DNA of 64,000 bases, from assembly GCA_033032865.1 (NCBI GenBank), contig JAWHQI010000524.1, positions 857,639 through 921,638 of the forward strand, read 5' to 3'. Numbering within the stretch: position 1 is the first letter of the stretch; every line of letters starts with the position of its first letter. The DNA comes from Dactylorhiza incarnata. Lineage: Eukaryota; Streptophyta; Magnoliopsida; Asparagales; Orchidaceae. Shown piece after piece: positions 41,983 through 52,858 of the stretch. A program made the translations under genes and the position numbers. The notes below the pieces were generated by a model, which worked only from the letters and a program-made list of their open reading frames with translations, did no database searches and had not been told where the DNA came from.

Positions 41983-43906
41983 TTAGTCACTCTCGCGATC
42001 CTCTACCCCGGAGATCGGCGCGAACAAGTCGGGGACGACTTCTTCCGCGGTGAACTCCATGGCGTCGGGAACGATCATGTCCGCCCCCTTAAGAGTGTCG
42101 AGGACGAGCTCCGCGATCTCCATCGACCTTTTGCGATTGGCTTCCTTTTCCTCTCGCGACTGACCGCGAGTTCCAGCTCGCGGAGGAGGGGGGGAAGCAC
42201 CGGCAGGGTCAGATCGCGAACCTGGGCCTTGAGGCAAGTGTTCTCCGTCTCCAGGTCGGCTATCCTCGCGTGAAGCTGGCTGACAGACTCGGCATCCTGC
42301 GAAAAACCAGTTAGCAAAAGAAAAGCGAAGCGAGACAGGAAAAGACTTTTGCAAAACATTGCTCACCAGTCCGCCTTGAAGGCTGGCGAGGAGGCCCTCG
42401 GACAAAGCCTCTTTGCCTTTAAGCTCCGCGATCTCGTCAGCGGAGTTCCGGAGCTCAACGTTGAGCTCTTTGATTTCCTTGTCCGCAGTGAAGTAGCGGC
42501 GACCCACCATATGGCTAAGTTTCGTCGCCCGGAACTGAGACCGCATGGCCTCGTACACGAGCCCTTTCTGGGTATAGGCCCGGAAGAGGGAGGCGTCCTC
42601 GCGACCGTAGAGCCCGAAGGCGAGGGCGAACGCCTCACCCCCGATTTTGTCACCCTCCACCCAGGAAGGGAGGAGGGAGGAGCAGACGATCTTGTTCTGA
42701 TCAGGGTTCCATGCGAGCACCGGCTCGCCAACCGCGTCCGCAAGCTTCATGCCGAGCCCGAAGTTCGTGTGGCTCGTCGGCTTGGGCTTTGCAGCCGCCT
42801 CCCCCGGCTCGCCACCCTCTTTGGCGGGCTCCTGATTCGCTGCAGGAGAAGAGGGGAGGTCGGATTCGGAGAGGTCCACGACCTCCTTCGCCTTGGCGGC
42901 GGAGGGGGCTTTCTTGGTCTTCTTCGCCGCCCCTTGCGAGGCGGGCCGGCGTGGAGGAAGGGATCGCTTCTTCCCCGACTAGGAGCCCGGGACGTCGCGG
43001 AAGGCCTCGGCGGCCACGCTCGCGAGTGGGCCAGAGGTGAGGGAGGAAGGAGGCGCGTGCGGAGGGTTGAGGGGAAGTTCACGCTCTCCTGCAAAGATAA
43101 CTAAGAGCGTTAGCTAATCGAAGGAGAGGGGAGTGGGGAGATGGGCGAGCGCGAGTCAAACCTTCTCCTTAGGGGACAGGCGGCAACAGGTCCACCCGCT
43201 CTCGAAGGAAGGCGACCTCAAAGTTCTTTCCTTTGAGGTACTGGTACAAGCTCGCATCATAACCCCCTAGCGAGGCCGGAGGGCGATAAGAGGCCTCGTC
43301 TCGCTGGGTGGGGGTGTAAGAGATATTGCCGAAAGGGCCCTTCACCAGGACGAACTTCTGCGTCCAATAGTGGGACTTGTTCACCGTCTCGCAGACGGTG
43401 ACATGCTGGCTCGCGAAATGAGCCATCCCGTCCTTGTACGCGCGAAACGAGAACACCTTGCGGAAGACGAGCAGGCTGAACTCGATCTTCTCCGCCCTAA
43501 GGTAGCTGGCGAACGCGACCACCACGGCGATCGCGTTCGGTGTCAGCTGGCTCGGCAGAACGCCGAAGTACTTGAGCACCTAGAAAAGTCGACAGAGGTT
43601 AGGGCGTCATTCGCAAAGCGAGTCAGGAATTTAAGGGTCAAGAAACAAACATACTTGGCGCACTTCCGGCCAAAGAGGGAGTCGCAGCCCATTCTCGAAG
43701 TGAGCGATGGGGATAGCGAGCTCGTCGGGATGCGGGTCGCTGATGGTGTCCCGCTCAGTAGGGCAGCGAGCCACGAATCCGGAGTGGATGTACTGATCGA
43801 CGGTAGCTTGGTATTCCTCCTTCGTGAGGTTGGCGCAGAAGAAAAGGCCCTCGAGGAAGGCCCCGGAGCACTTGGCCCGCCCCTCAGCTTCCGCTTCGCC
43901 GACCAT
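41983..43906 (-). CDS. Antisense gene 2 of element E, four inferred exons, transposon-protein domain
   Basis: Inferred exons on the minus strand: 43906-43655, 43579-43162, 43088-42367 and 42296-41983. All three introns are short (73-74 or about 70 nt) with GT...AG borders (gtatgt/ttctag, gtttga/ttgcag, gtgagc/tcgcag), and phases match at every join (0, 1, 0). The first two exons carry a region (DELAIPIAHFENGLRLPL across the join to YFGVLPSQLTPNAIA) resembling the 'putative plant transposon protein' (Transposase_28) domain. Exon 3 adds a Pro/Lys-rich linker; exons 3-4 a coiled coil (ELNVELRNSADEIAELKGK, then LHARIADLETENTCLKAQV); the end is acidic. Defects: TAA at 43169-43171, TAG at 42979-42981, and a frame change at a G7 run near 42185-42200. 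Function is unknown. Confidence 0.65.
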
Positions 43907-44028
43907 GATGTTCTGAAACTGCGAATCACAAAAGTCGCGAGAGCGAGCTAGGTTTGCGAGAGAGTTAGAAAGAGAAGAAGCGCGAAGGAAAAATAGTAAA
44001 TGCGGTGGTTGAAAAGAAAAAAGACCGA

Positions 44029-44038
44029 CTATTTATAG
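44029..44038 (-). promoter_or_regulatory. TATA box of antisense gene 2
   Basis: The minus strand reads CTATAAATAG, about 123 bases upstream of the ATG at 43906. It is followed by a pyrimidine-rich leader (cttcttctctttctaact), as in plant promoters. Confidence 0.6.
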
Positions 44039-44435
44039 AAATAAAAAAGGCGGGAAGAAGTCGAAGCGCCGGTGTCTGCGGATAGCGGATTCGCGCGGTA
44101 TTCTTCCGCCTCCAGGGGTCCTATTCGCTCCCGGCGAGTCAACACCTTGCCTAACTTCCTCCCGTTAATCGTCGGCGAGCTAGCGCTGGACAATGAAAAA
44201 AGGCAAAGCACGAAGGCAGGACGCGAGTGCGAGTAATAGAAGAATAAAAGTAACCAACGAATAAGCAAGCCTGGCATAGCGAAAGAAAAGATAATAAACA
44301 TGGAAAATAAGGGCTCGCAAGCGAGTCAAAGTATCATTATTACAGACTTCTGAAAATTGTTCGCGACCCCTCCCTACGAAGGGGAGGGGGAAGAAAAATA
44401 ATAAAATGCAAACCGCGAGGCAAGGATTCTTAATA
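44039..44435. other. Spacer between the two antisense genes
   Basis: No coding support. A G/C hairpin-like word pair (cccctccctacgaaggggaggg, near 44366-44390) lies downstream of antisense gene 1. Upstream promoter sequence of gene 2 lies at the left end. Confidence 0.35.
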
Positions 44436-45631
44436 TCACAACCATTTCCAGCGACCGCGACCCCGTACTCCAGAGCGAGGGGGGACTCGCGGGTAGTGAT
44501 ACTCGCGAAGCGACTGGCTCGTTTGGTTCGTCAGCCGCGTGTAATCTTCAATCCGGGCAATGTACACCCCGGGGGAGGTCACATCGCCATGATCGATCGG
44601 CCGCACCTCGGCGAGGATGCGCGCGTTCGCGTCCTCCATCGCGGCGAATCTTTCCTCATTTGCGAGCCGGTCCAGCCTATTCTGTTCGTGTAGGTCCCGC
44701 AGCAGGGTGGTATGCTTCTGGAATATCTCGGTCACCCGCCTCTTCATTCGCGCCGGATCACTGTGGTCCCCCAGAAAATCTGCGACCTGACCCGGCGAGG
44801 GGGTGGGGACATCTCCAACGCCCCGGACTCCGACTCGGTGAGCGGAGTCATGGAATCACCTGCGAAGTAGAAATCAGCAAGAAGGTGGAAAATGACACTC
44901 TATAGCGACGGTCTAACCTAGTGGAGGAATTTGAGTACTGGGCCGCTGGCGGGAGGTGCCTGGCTGGCCTCGGAATGCTTCTACGAAGGCAGGGGTAAAG
45001 GTCTTACCCAGACCGGGAGCGAGCCCGGGCTCGGCAATCAGCGTTCCTCCAGGGCTCCTTTGTCCCAGAATGCCGAATCCAGGAGTGATGATGGTCCGGT
45101 TCGGCGAGGTAGGCGAGTCCGCGGGAGGAGGAACTCGCTCTTCCAGGCCCGCGAGAGGGGATACTGCGCAAGGAGTAAGTGTGATCTTGCAAGCTAAGGG
45201 ATACGAAGGGAGACAAGGTAAATCACTCACCCCGTTGTGAAGACGAGTCCCGCAGGTCGACGGCCCCAGCGTCTGCAAGAAGGGTATCAGCCCCGCCGGT
45301 GGAAGGGGCGTGGGCCTCTGGGATCGTTCTCCCCAAGGTATTCTCACCCGGGGAAGCGTTCTGCGAGTAGGATAAGTAAGGTCGAAAGAAGAAGACATTA
45401 AATTAGCGAACTCGACGGTAGTACCTGGAAGGCGTGCACGTCATGGGGGGAGTGCGGTGAAAGAGAGGACCCACCCTCGTCGGTCGAGCGTCGGACGGCC
45501 TTTGTTGTTTTGATGGAGGGCGGAGGCGGAGAGCGCCGCTGAGAAACCCAGGAGGCGATGGCGGCAGCTTTTCCCTTCTGGGCCGCTTGCGAGGCCTTCA
45601 GGCGAGCCAACATTTCTTCTTTTTTAGACAT
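44436..45631 (-). CDS. Antisense gene 1 of element E, four inferred exons, unknown product
   Basis: Inferred exons: 45631-45425, 45360-45231, 45163-45008 and 44859-44436. Borders are GT/AG (gtacta/ctcgcag, gtgagt/ttgcgcag, gtaaga/ttcgcag) with matching phases 0, 1, 1. Exon 1 starts MSKKEEMLARLKASQAAQK, a basic helix. Exons 2-3 are Pro/Gly/Ser-rich, disordered-looking (TIITPGFGILGQRSPGG). Exon 4 opens in phase but needs one frame change at a C5 run near 44805 to reach a 104-residue charged helix (MKRRVTEIFQKHTTLLRDL, LANEERFAAMEDANARIL) ending in an RGRGR tail. I recognise no family. The layout suggests a nucleic-acid-binding or structural protein. Confidence 0.5.
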
Positions 45632-45703
45632 CGCGTTGGGGCTCGCGGCAAGTAAGAAAAGGAAGAGAAGAATAAAAAAGTCTTAATGCCGGCCGGGAAG
45701 GGT

Positions 45704-45714
45704 GGTATTTATAG
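45704..45714 (-). promoter_or_regulatory. TATA box of antisense gene 1
   Basis: The minus strand reads CTATAAATACC, about 75 bases before the ATG at 45631, with a C/T-rich leader between. It lies 115 bases inside the 3' LTR border, so the promoter region overlaps the end of the element's internal sequence. Confidence 0.6.
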
Positions 45715-45828
45715 TAGTGGGCATGGGGCCCACCGAAAGATTCTCACCACGTCACCAGGGGATCGGCGAATACCAGGGGTTGGACGGTTCTTCGCGAGCC
45801 TAAAAAGCCTCGCGAAGAGCGGTGATTG

Positions 45829-47303
45829 TGTACAACCCCGATATTCGCCTAGAGGTGAACAAAGACGGAATACAAGCAAAAAGGTTCAAAACTGCGTTCG
45901 ACGAAATCCAAGCAGTGCTCGACGATCCCGCCTCAGCTCAGCGGTCGACGAACAGATTGTTACAGCGTTCGACGCTTTTACTCAAGCTCAGCGGTCGACG
46001 CTTTTACTCAAGCTCAGCGGTCGACGCTTTTACTCAAGCTCAGCGGTCGACGCTTTTACTCAAGCTCAGCGGTCGACGCTTTTACTCAAGCTCAGCGGTC
46101 GACGCTTTTACTCAAGCTCAGCGGTCGACGTTGTCCGTTCGACGAATTTGCTTCTCAGTCCGACAGCCGTCCCAGCGGCTACCTCTATCCTGTCTCAGCG
46201 GAAGAATTCGCAGGAGGAAGCGCGAGACCCGGCATCGATGGGCTTCGCCGGTAAGAATGCGAGTGAGGTCTTCACAGGTCGCTCGCCCAACGGGGGTTGT
46301 AAATCCAACAGATGGAATAGGTAACAAAGAAGGCGAGGCAGAGCTTCAAGGGTCACTCGCAGGAAGGCGCGCGAGTCATATCCCTGCGAGCCCAAGTTTC
46401 AAGGTTAACTCGCAAGAAGGCGAGCGAGCCGGGTTCTCACCGGCTGCTTGCAAGAAGGCTAGCGAGCCGGGTACTCGCCGGCTGCTCGCAAGAAGGCTGG
46501 CGAGCCGGGTACTCGCCGGCTGTTCGCAAGAAGGCAAGCGAGTCGGATTCCTTCCAAGTCTTAGGGTTCGACGAGATCCGTCCTGCGTTCGACAAACGCC
46601 GAGCATTTGTTGAGGTCGTCGAACTCAGTTTAGCGTTCGACGAATTTCGTTCCCCGTTCGACGAAACCCGTTCGACGAAACCCGTTCGACGAACTCATCT
46701 TCCCCGTTCGACGAAACCCGTTCGACGAACTCATCTTTCCGTTCGACAAAACCCGTTCGACGAACTCATCTTTCCGTTCGACGAAACCCGTTCGACGAAT
46801 TCACCTCTCTCGCGAGTGATGCTCTCATAAACCACTCGTCCATAGACTAAAAAGGTGGAGTTACTCCTCTGCCCCTGGTGGTCTGCAGGTAGCCGCTCTA
46901 AACAGCGGAGTTTGGCTGTTAGCAGGCCAAATTGGGGTGCGTTTAGTAAAACCAAAAGGCAGAATACCGCTATTGACAGACCATGAGTAAAAAACTATAA
47001 ACAGACCTTAAAGAGCACCTTGGGAGTGGATTCCAGTCTCAGTTCTCTGAGCTTCTTCTTCTTCCTTGGTTACTTTGGTTCAGCTCTCTAGCTCTCCAAG
47101 GTGCCCAAGTCTCAGCTTTGGCTTGGGAGGGGAAGCGCTCAACGATCTTCCGGGTTTGTGGTGGGACCTCCTCGCTGTGACTAAGGTCTTAGTCAGTTTC
47201 CAAGTCTTAGGCCTGCTCCTTTCAAGGGACTAGTAAGGGCTAGCTGCCCCTCAACTTGTTGAGGGCCCGAGCTTCACAAGAGACCGAGAAATCAGTTTCA
47301 ACA
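45829..47303 (+). repeat. 3' LTR of element E
   Basis: 1475 bp, same three tandem-repeat blocks as the 5' LTR. It has about 230 extra bases (roughly 47050-47285, from 'gcttcttcttcttcc' to 'gagaccgagaaatca') absent from the 5' LTR. It ends GTTTCAACA directly before the ctatt target duplication. ORFs (45686-46324, 45822-46613) mirror those of the 5' LTR. Confidence 0.92.
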
Positions 47304-47846
47304 CTATTCATCGTCTCTTTCACCAACAGGAATTACACAAACGATCAGTAACTGAAACAGAAATGTTACAGCACTCCAAAATTCAACCCTTCTCACGGAA
47401 CAGGGAAACAACCCCCACGGAATCACTCTTACACAAATATTAGATCTTCTGACAGAGCTCCAACTGAACATCCCTCATACGTCCCCATCTCCTCCTTTTT
47501 ATAGGGTTTTAAATAGGAAGAAATAAAAAGAAATCGGCAGCAAAACCTCTGATGGCGTCGTGGAAGAAGCGGCACGGAGGAGTTGGCCTCAACTGTCGAA
47601 GAGGAGGACGTGGTATCGTTTCTGTGGGGACTTTCCCCGCTGCAGCGCCAAAGTCGGGGAGGTGCGCTGGGAATCCTACCGCGAGCAGCGTTTCTTCTGC
47701 GGAGGGTTCCATTTCTGCAGGGTCTTCTGGCCGAATCGGGAAGAAGGAACCGCTGGGAAGGCTGAACTGGCCCTAGTTTTCTATAACAGAGAAATATATA
47801 TATTAATATATATATATATTACATTTGCATTTGAACTGGCCCTAGT

Positions 47847-47877
<31 letters not shown>

Positions 47878-48058
47878 TGGGGGATACGATAAAAGCTCCA
47901 AAATATGGCTACGCACGCAGGCGTGCAAAATAAAATGCAAACTAAAATAAATTGTCAAATAACAAAATTAAAATGCAATAACTCAGGGTCGATAGAGGTC
48001 CGGACGGGTGCGGTGTCGGGCACTTCTGCGTCGACCTGATCTGGACTGGTCTCCACCA
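47304..48058 (-). repeat. 3' LTR of element F, right part
   Basis: Begins with the ctatt duplication of E and then continues the F LTR collinearly with 53787-54482, ending ctccacca. It holds an expanded TA microsatellite (about 47795-47877) that is only a few repeats in the other LTR (54288-54300). The ORFs at 47552-47877 recur in the right LTR. Confidence 0.9.
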
Positions 48059-48059
48059 A

Positions 48060-48075
48060 CTCTCCCCCTCTCGAA
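48060..48075 (-). other. Polypurine tract of element F
   Basis: The minus strand reads CGAGAGGGGGAGAGT next to the LTR start TGGTGGAGACC. Standard position for plus-strand priming. Confidence 0.8.
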
Positions 48076-48076
48076 A

Positions 48077-48937
48077 TCACTCACCTTTGGTGAGAGGTCC
48101 CAATCGGTAGTGTTGTAGAAGGTCAGCATCCATACGCTCTAATTCCTCGGCCAAGACCCAGCTGGTCTCGGTCTCTGGTCTGCCAAGCCAACGAACTAAG
48201 TACTTCTGAAAACCACCATCAGTAGTGGTTACTGTCTCATCATCCAATATCTGCTCGGGAACCAAGATCTGTCGCGGAAGTCTGTCAGCGGCTCTGGGAA
48301 CTGGTATGAGAGAATCACCTGGTGTCTCATGCTCAGCCTGAAAGCTATCAGTGGAAAACGGAAGAACTGCAGATGGTGTGTCAGTAACTGAATGAGTGTC
48401 GGTGTGTCCGGAATGTGGCTCCTCACTAGAACTTGCCAACCCAGAAGAAACAAACAGAGGAGAAGCCAATGGAAAATCTAAAGACTCGTGTGAATAATCG
48501 TGGAATAGAGTCAGATCGGCTACGTTAAAAACCGGATTTGCACCCCAAACAGAAGACATCTCAAGTTTATACGCATTTTGCCCAATCCGCTTTTCTACTC
48601 GAAAAAGGTCCAGTCCTCCGGTCAGCTAACTTTTTACGGTACCTGAAGGTAACCGTTCCGGATTTAGCCGAACCATCACCAAGTCATCCACTTTGAAACT
48701 AGTAGTTATTTTATGTTTGTTAGCTTGAGTTGCGTATAAATCATAAGTACTATGCAATTTCCTCTCAATTTCTTTATGCAAGTCATGCAAATGCAATGCA
48801 TAGTCGTATGCAAACTGGCTAATCCTAAAAGTGGGTGGCAGTGGTGCTAAATCTAGCGGTACTCGTGCAGTGTGACCATGAACAACCTCATTGAGAGATA
48901 AACCTGTAGATCTATCCTTCGAATTATTATAGGTCAA
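48077..48937 (-). pseudogene. Element F integrase C-terminus and chromodomain
   Basis: Frame 48937-48626 has the end of the integrase (FKVDDLVMVRLNPERLP). Frame 48559-48077 ends in a chromodomain (GGFQKYLVRWLGRPETETSW, then VLAEELERMDADLLQHY), marking F as a chromovirus. A stop near 48626 and a frame change separate the two. Confidence 0.85.
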
Positions 48938-49080
48938 TTGAGAGTGGGGAAGAATTAAATCTCAATTCCCCTAGTGATCTCCTACCAAACAGCGCAGTAA
49001 GTTTCCTAAACTCCTATTAACAACCTCAGTTTAACCGTCGGTCTGCGGATGATAGGCGGTCGAAAATAGAAGTTTAGTTC

Positions 49081-49590
49081 CTAATAGTCTCCATAGTGAC
49101 TTCCAAAATAACTGGTGAACTTGACATCTCTATCGGTAACGATAGTCTTAGGTATCCCTCGGTGTGCGACAACCTCTTTATAATAAATACGGGCAATATG
49201 AGAGGCGTCATCGGTTTTGTTGCAGGGGATGAAATATGCCATTTTAAAAAACCGATCGACCACCATAAGAATGGAATCGTGCTTCCTAAAAGTGCGTGGC
49301 AACCCAAGCACAAAATCCATGCTAACATCATCCCAAGGAATACTGGGCACCGGTAAAGGTGTGTATAATCCAGCGGACTGTTTATTGCCTTTCGCTACCT
49401 GACAAGTGCGGCAGCTACTGACAATCTGTGCGATAACCCGCTTCAACCCGGGCCAATAGAATCGCTCCTCTACTAAGGCAACCGTCTTATCTCGTCCAAA
49501 GTGTCCACCTAAGCCTCCGCCATGTAATTCCCATACAATGAAGCTTCGCAACGAGGTGCGGGGAATACACAGACGGGTTCCACGAAACAA
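49081..49590 (-). pseudogene. Element F integrase, zinc and core domains
   Basis: Carries the zinc-binding pair ELHGGGLGGHFGRDKT with CRTCQVAKG, core motif DVSMDFVLGLP and [10 protein letters not shown]. The frame breaks at about 49081 shortly after the second acidic residue. The third acidic residue region is lost or in a decayed stretch (48940-49080). Confidence 0.88.
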
Positions 49591-49703
49591 ATATCCGTCT
49601 TGAATGAGGTAATCTGTCTCATCGTGAAAGGGATCAGAGCGTATCGCATCATAAATTCCCTAAAATCTGGACAACTCGAATAGTCATCTTTGATACGCTC
49701 AAA

Positions 49704-50136
49704 TCATATCACCTGAGTACGCATCTGTGATAATACGATGGTGACTCGACTAAAGGCGTCAGCAACCCGATTCTTCTTTCCCTTACAGTGCTTGAGAACG
49801 AAGTTGTACTCCTGCAAATATGATACCCGCTTAGCCTGTCGAGGGTTCAACTTTTGCTGCGAATTGATGTAACGTAACGCCTGATGATCGGAGTGGAGGA
49901 CAAACTCCCTGGGCAAACAAATAATGCCTCCAATGACGCAACGTCTACACAATCGCATAGAATTCGCGCTCGTAGTTGGAATAATTCAGCTTCGGGTCTG
50001 AAAGCTTTTCACTAAAAAATCCAATGGGGTGACCCTCTTGACTAAGTACACCTCCTATCCCAACCCCAGAGGCATCACAGGATACCTCGAATACGTGACT
50101 AAAATCAGGGAGTCTTAAAACAGGTGCAGTGGACAT
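49704..50136 (-). pseudogene. Element F RNase H
   Basis: Two overlapping frames give [44 protein letters not shown] and KNRVADAFSRV. A frame change near 49950 separates them. Catalytic Asp residues are visible. Confidence 0.88.
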
Positions 50137-50181
50137 CTTATCTTTGATGATCTCAAAGGCTCTAGCTGCCGATGATGTCCA

Positions 50182-51018
50182 CTAGAAATTTCCCTTCTTC
50201 GTACACTCAGTGACTGGCGCCATAATAGTACTGAAGTTCTTAATGAATCGACGATAAAAGGTGGCTAGCCCATGAAAACTACGAACATCGTGAATGTTCT
50301 GGGATGTAGGCCACTCACGAATTGCTCGAACTTTCTCGGGATCCATAGTGATGCTAGCGGAGCTCACTATATATCCCAGAAAGATAACATACTCAACCAT
50401 AAAAATGCATTTCTTCAAATTAATGTATAGTCGCTCGGCTCGCAGCAGCTCGAAAATAGTACGTAGGTGAGTCAAATGCTCACTCTCAGCCTGACTATAG
50501 ATCAAAATATCGTCGAAATAAACTACTACGAACTTCCCAATGTAAGGTCTGAAGACATGGGTCATCATCCGAGCGAAAGTACTCGGGGCATAAGACAGCC
50601 CAATGGGCATCACAAGCCACTCATAAATTCCATCCTTCGACTTGAAGACAGTCTTCCACTCGTCTCCTTTGTGTATACGGATTTGATGATAACCACTACG
50701 AAGGTCGATCTTAGAGAAGATCGTAGCCCCAGACAACATGTCCAACATGTCATCCAGTCGGGGTATCGGGAATCGGTATTTCACTGTGATCTTATTGACA
50801 GCACGACTGTCAACGCACATACGCCAAGTACCATCCTTTTTCGGGGCGAGGGAAGGCACCACACAAGGACTAAGGCTATGGCGAATAAAGCCTCTATCTA
50901 ATAACTCTCCAATCTGCTTCTGCAGTTCCTCGTGAGCGGTAGGATTGAATCGGTAATGAGGTAAATGAGGGAGGGAAGCTCCAGGAACAAGGTCTATCGC
51001 GTGCTGAATGCACCTCAT
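50182..51018 (-). pseudogene. Element F reverse transcriptase
   Basis: 278-codon frame with [51 protein letters not shown] and catalytic YFDD ([13 protein letters not shown]), then [15 protein letters not shown] and the connection domain. It stops at 50182 where RNase H should follow in frame. Confidence 0.92.
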
Positions 51019-51126
51019 GGGGGGTAACTCTGCCGGAAGCTCATCAAGGTGTAGATCATGGAACTCGTCTAAGAGTCTCCTAGCAGGTATAGGAGTGGAC
51101 TCATATATCTCTGATAAATCAGATGC

Positions 51127-51756
51127 CTATAAAACCACTAAGGCATAATAAAATCCACCGTCAAAACTCTCTCGATGGAACTCATTACCTCGTATAATGC
51201 TAAGATTCTTCTTCCTTTCAGTGGGAGGAAGAGATTCTTTCGCACTACTACTCGCGCGGAATGGCGGTGCTTTGGGTTGCACCGGGGCCAACACTGCTCT
51301 CTTTCCGTCCAGTAGAAAGGAGCATGTGTTGGACTTGCCATATATGGTGACATCCTGGTCGTATAACCAAGGTCGCCCAAGTAATACGTGGCACACATCC
51401 ATAGGCATAACATCACACCATATCTTGTCGGAGTATATTCCGATAGTGATGGGAACTAAACATCTCCTAGTCACTGATAATGTAGTCTTGGTAACCCAAA
51501 CTGCCTGAAATGGGGATGGGTGCGGCTCAGCAGTGAGTCCCATGCGGGTTAAAGCTGTCTCAGCTATCACATTCATACAACTCCCGCTATCCACTACTAA
51601 ACGACACACTTTCTCCCCTGCCTTAAAGTAGGCCTGGAAGATGTTCGTCCGCCAATAATCGGCTGACTCTTGCGGTGTAGATAACATGCATCTCACCACT
51701 AAGACGACGGGATCTATATCCTCATCACTAGGCGTACCGTACACTTCGTCGTTCAA
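51127..51756 (-). pseudogene. Element F protease
   Basis: 210-codon frame with CRLVVDSGSCMNVIAE (aspartic protease active-site region) and HVLLGRPWLYDQDVTIYGKS, a signature seen in CRM/Reina/Galadriel-type chromoviruses. The frame ends before the RT. Confidence 0.85.
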
Positions 51757-52800
51757 AACGTGTGAGTCCTTCTCGACTCTCGCTTTTTCTTACAGGCTCA
51801 TCCTCCTCAGTCACCTCATGGATAACTAACGTGTCTTTCCTCTTGGGATAATCTCTCGAAATATGGCCCATCTGCTGGCACTCATAACATCGGATCTGTG
51901 AAGGGGTCAAGTTCCCATGGGGGACTTCCTGTTCTGATCTCTGGTGTAGATCGTGGTAGGTTTCGACGCACTCTCCTTACCCTTCAGTTCTTCTCTCTTG
52001 TAAGAAGTATTCGTTTTAGGTTGAGATTTGAACCGGGAGGTTCTTTTCTGGTGCTCCTCGATATTGATGGCGATAGATATGATCTCAGGGAGAGAATAGT
52101 GGTCATATCGAATCAACTCATCTCGGATCTCAGATCGTAGTCCACACTTAAATTTGGATAAGGTGTCACGTGGGTGTTCTACCACGTTGCACCTAATCAT
52201 AAGATCCTTCATCTCAGCTAAATAATCAGAAACTGATTTGGGCCCTTGACGTAGAGACATCAGCTCGTCTCGTAGAGGGGTCTGGTAATGCTGGGGAATG
52301 TAATGCTCCTCTAATATGGCTTTCATGTGTGGCCAAAATGTAATGGGAGGGCGTCCATTCCTCTCTAGACTACGTTCTTCACCTATCCAAAAGATCTTCG
52401 CTCGCCCAGTGAATCTCATTTTGGCGAACTGAACCTTTTGGTCCTCCGTCATATGATATCACTCAAAGTAGGTCTCTGTATCGATAACCCAGTCTGAAAA
52501 GACCTTGGGATCCATGGAACCATCATAAAATGGCGGATCAAGCTTCACAACTCGTGTGACATCTGGTCGCCTATCCCGGGGAGGATAGTCGTAATCATCA
52601 TCGTAAGGATCACAATTGTCTCGATACCGTGGGGGTAGAGGTCGATGCCAATCTCTAGGGCGATCATCACGATGCATTGACGGTATAGGCCGACGATGGT
52701 CTCGAGGACGCCCTTCTCTTGCTACGTCATAATGAGGTCTCTCCTCATAATTATCTCGCATGCTTAAGATAGACTCTCGTTGGGGTTCAGGAAAATTCAT
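51728..52800 (-). pseudogene. Element F gag and zinc knuckle
   Basis: Three consecutive frames. 52800-52459 starts MNFPEPQRESILSMRDNYEE, Arg/Asp/Pro-rich, and reaches the Gag core (DPPFYDGSMDPKVFSDWV). 52452-51907 continues the core (AKMRFTGRAKIFWIGEE, LRQGPKSVSDYLAEMKDL). 51910-51728 has the knuckle CYECQQMGHISRDY, in which the fourth zinc ligand is Tyr rather than Cys. Stops occur at 52459 and 51907. Confidence 0.85.
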
Positions 52801-52840
52801 TGGAAAATTCCTACCCTGATCGCGCGCAAACTCAAACCTA

Positions 52841-52852
52841 TCTCTGATACCA
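52841..52852 (-). promoter_or_regulatory. Primer-binding site of element F (initiator tRNA-Met type)
   Basis: TGGTATCAGAGA on the minus strand, six bases inside the right LTR. It identifies 52859-54482 as the 5' LTR. Confidence 0.85.
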
Positions 52853-52858
52853 AATTGA

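Larger units (their letters stand above)
33339..47303 (+). mobile_element. Element E: Tat-lineage Ty3/gypsy element carrying antisense genes
   Basis: 13,965-bp element, TG...CA ends, bounded by ctatt at 33334-33338 and 47304-47308. Sense order: LTR, gag, protease, RT, RNase H, second (archaeal-type) RNase H, integrase, a 96-bp minisatellite, then a 3.7-kb region with two genes on the opposite strand, then the 3' LTR. The dual RNase H and integrase without chromodomain define the Tat group, whose members are known to carry extra, often antisense, ORFs between pol and the 3' LTR. Stops and frame changes in gag and pol make it non-functional. It is nested in the 3' LTR of element F. Confidence 0.92.

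Noticed and set aside
42349..43104. 251-codon + strand ORF
   Set aside because: Shadow of antisense gene 2 in GC-rich sequence. The minus strand has spliced-frame consistency and domain content.
47552..47877. ORFs beginning MASWKKRHGG, also at 54027-54259
   Set aside because: Present in both LTRs of element F and disrupted differently in each.
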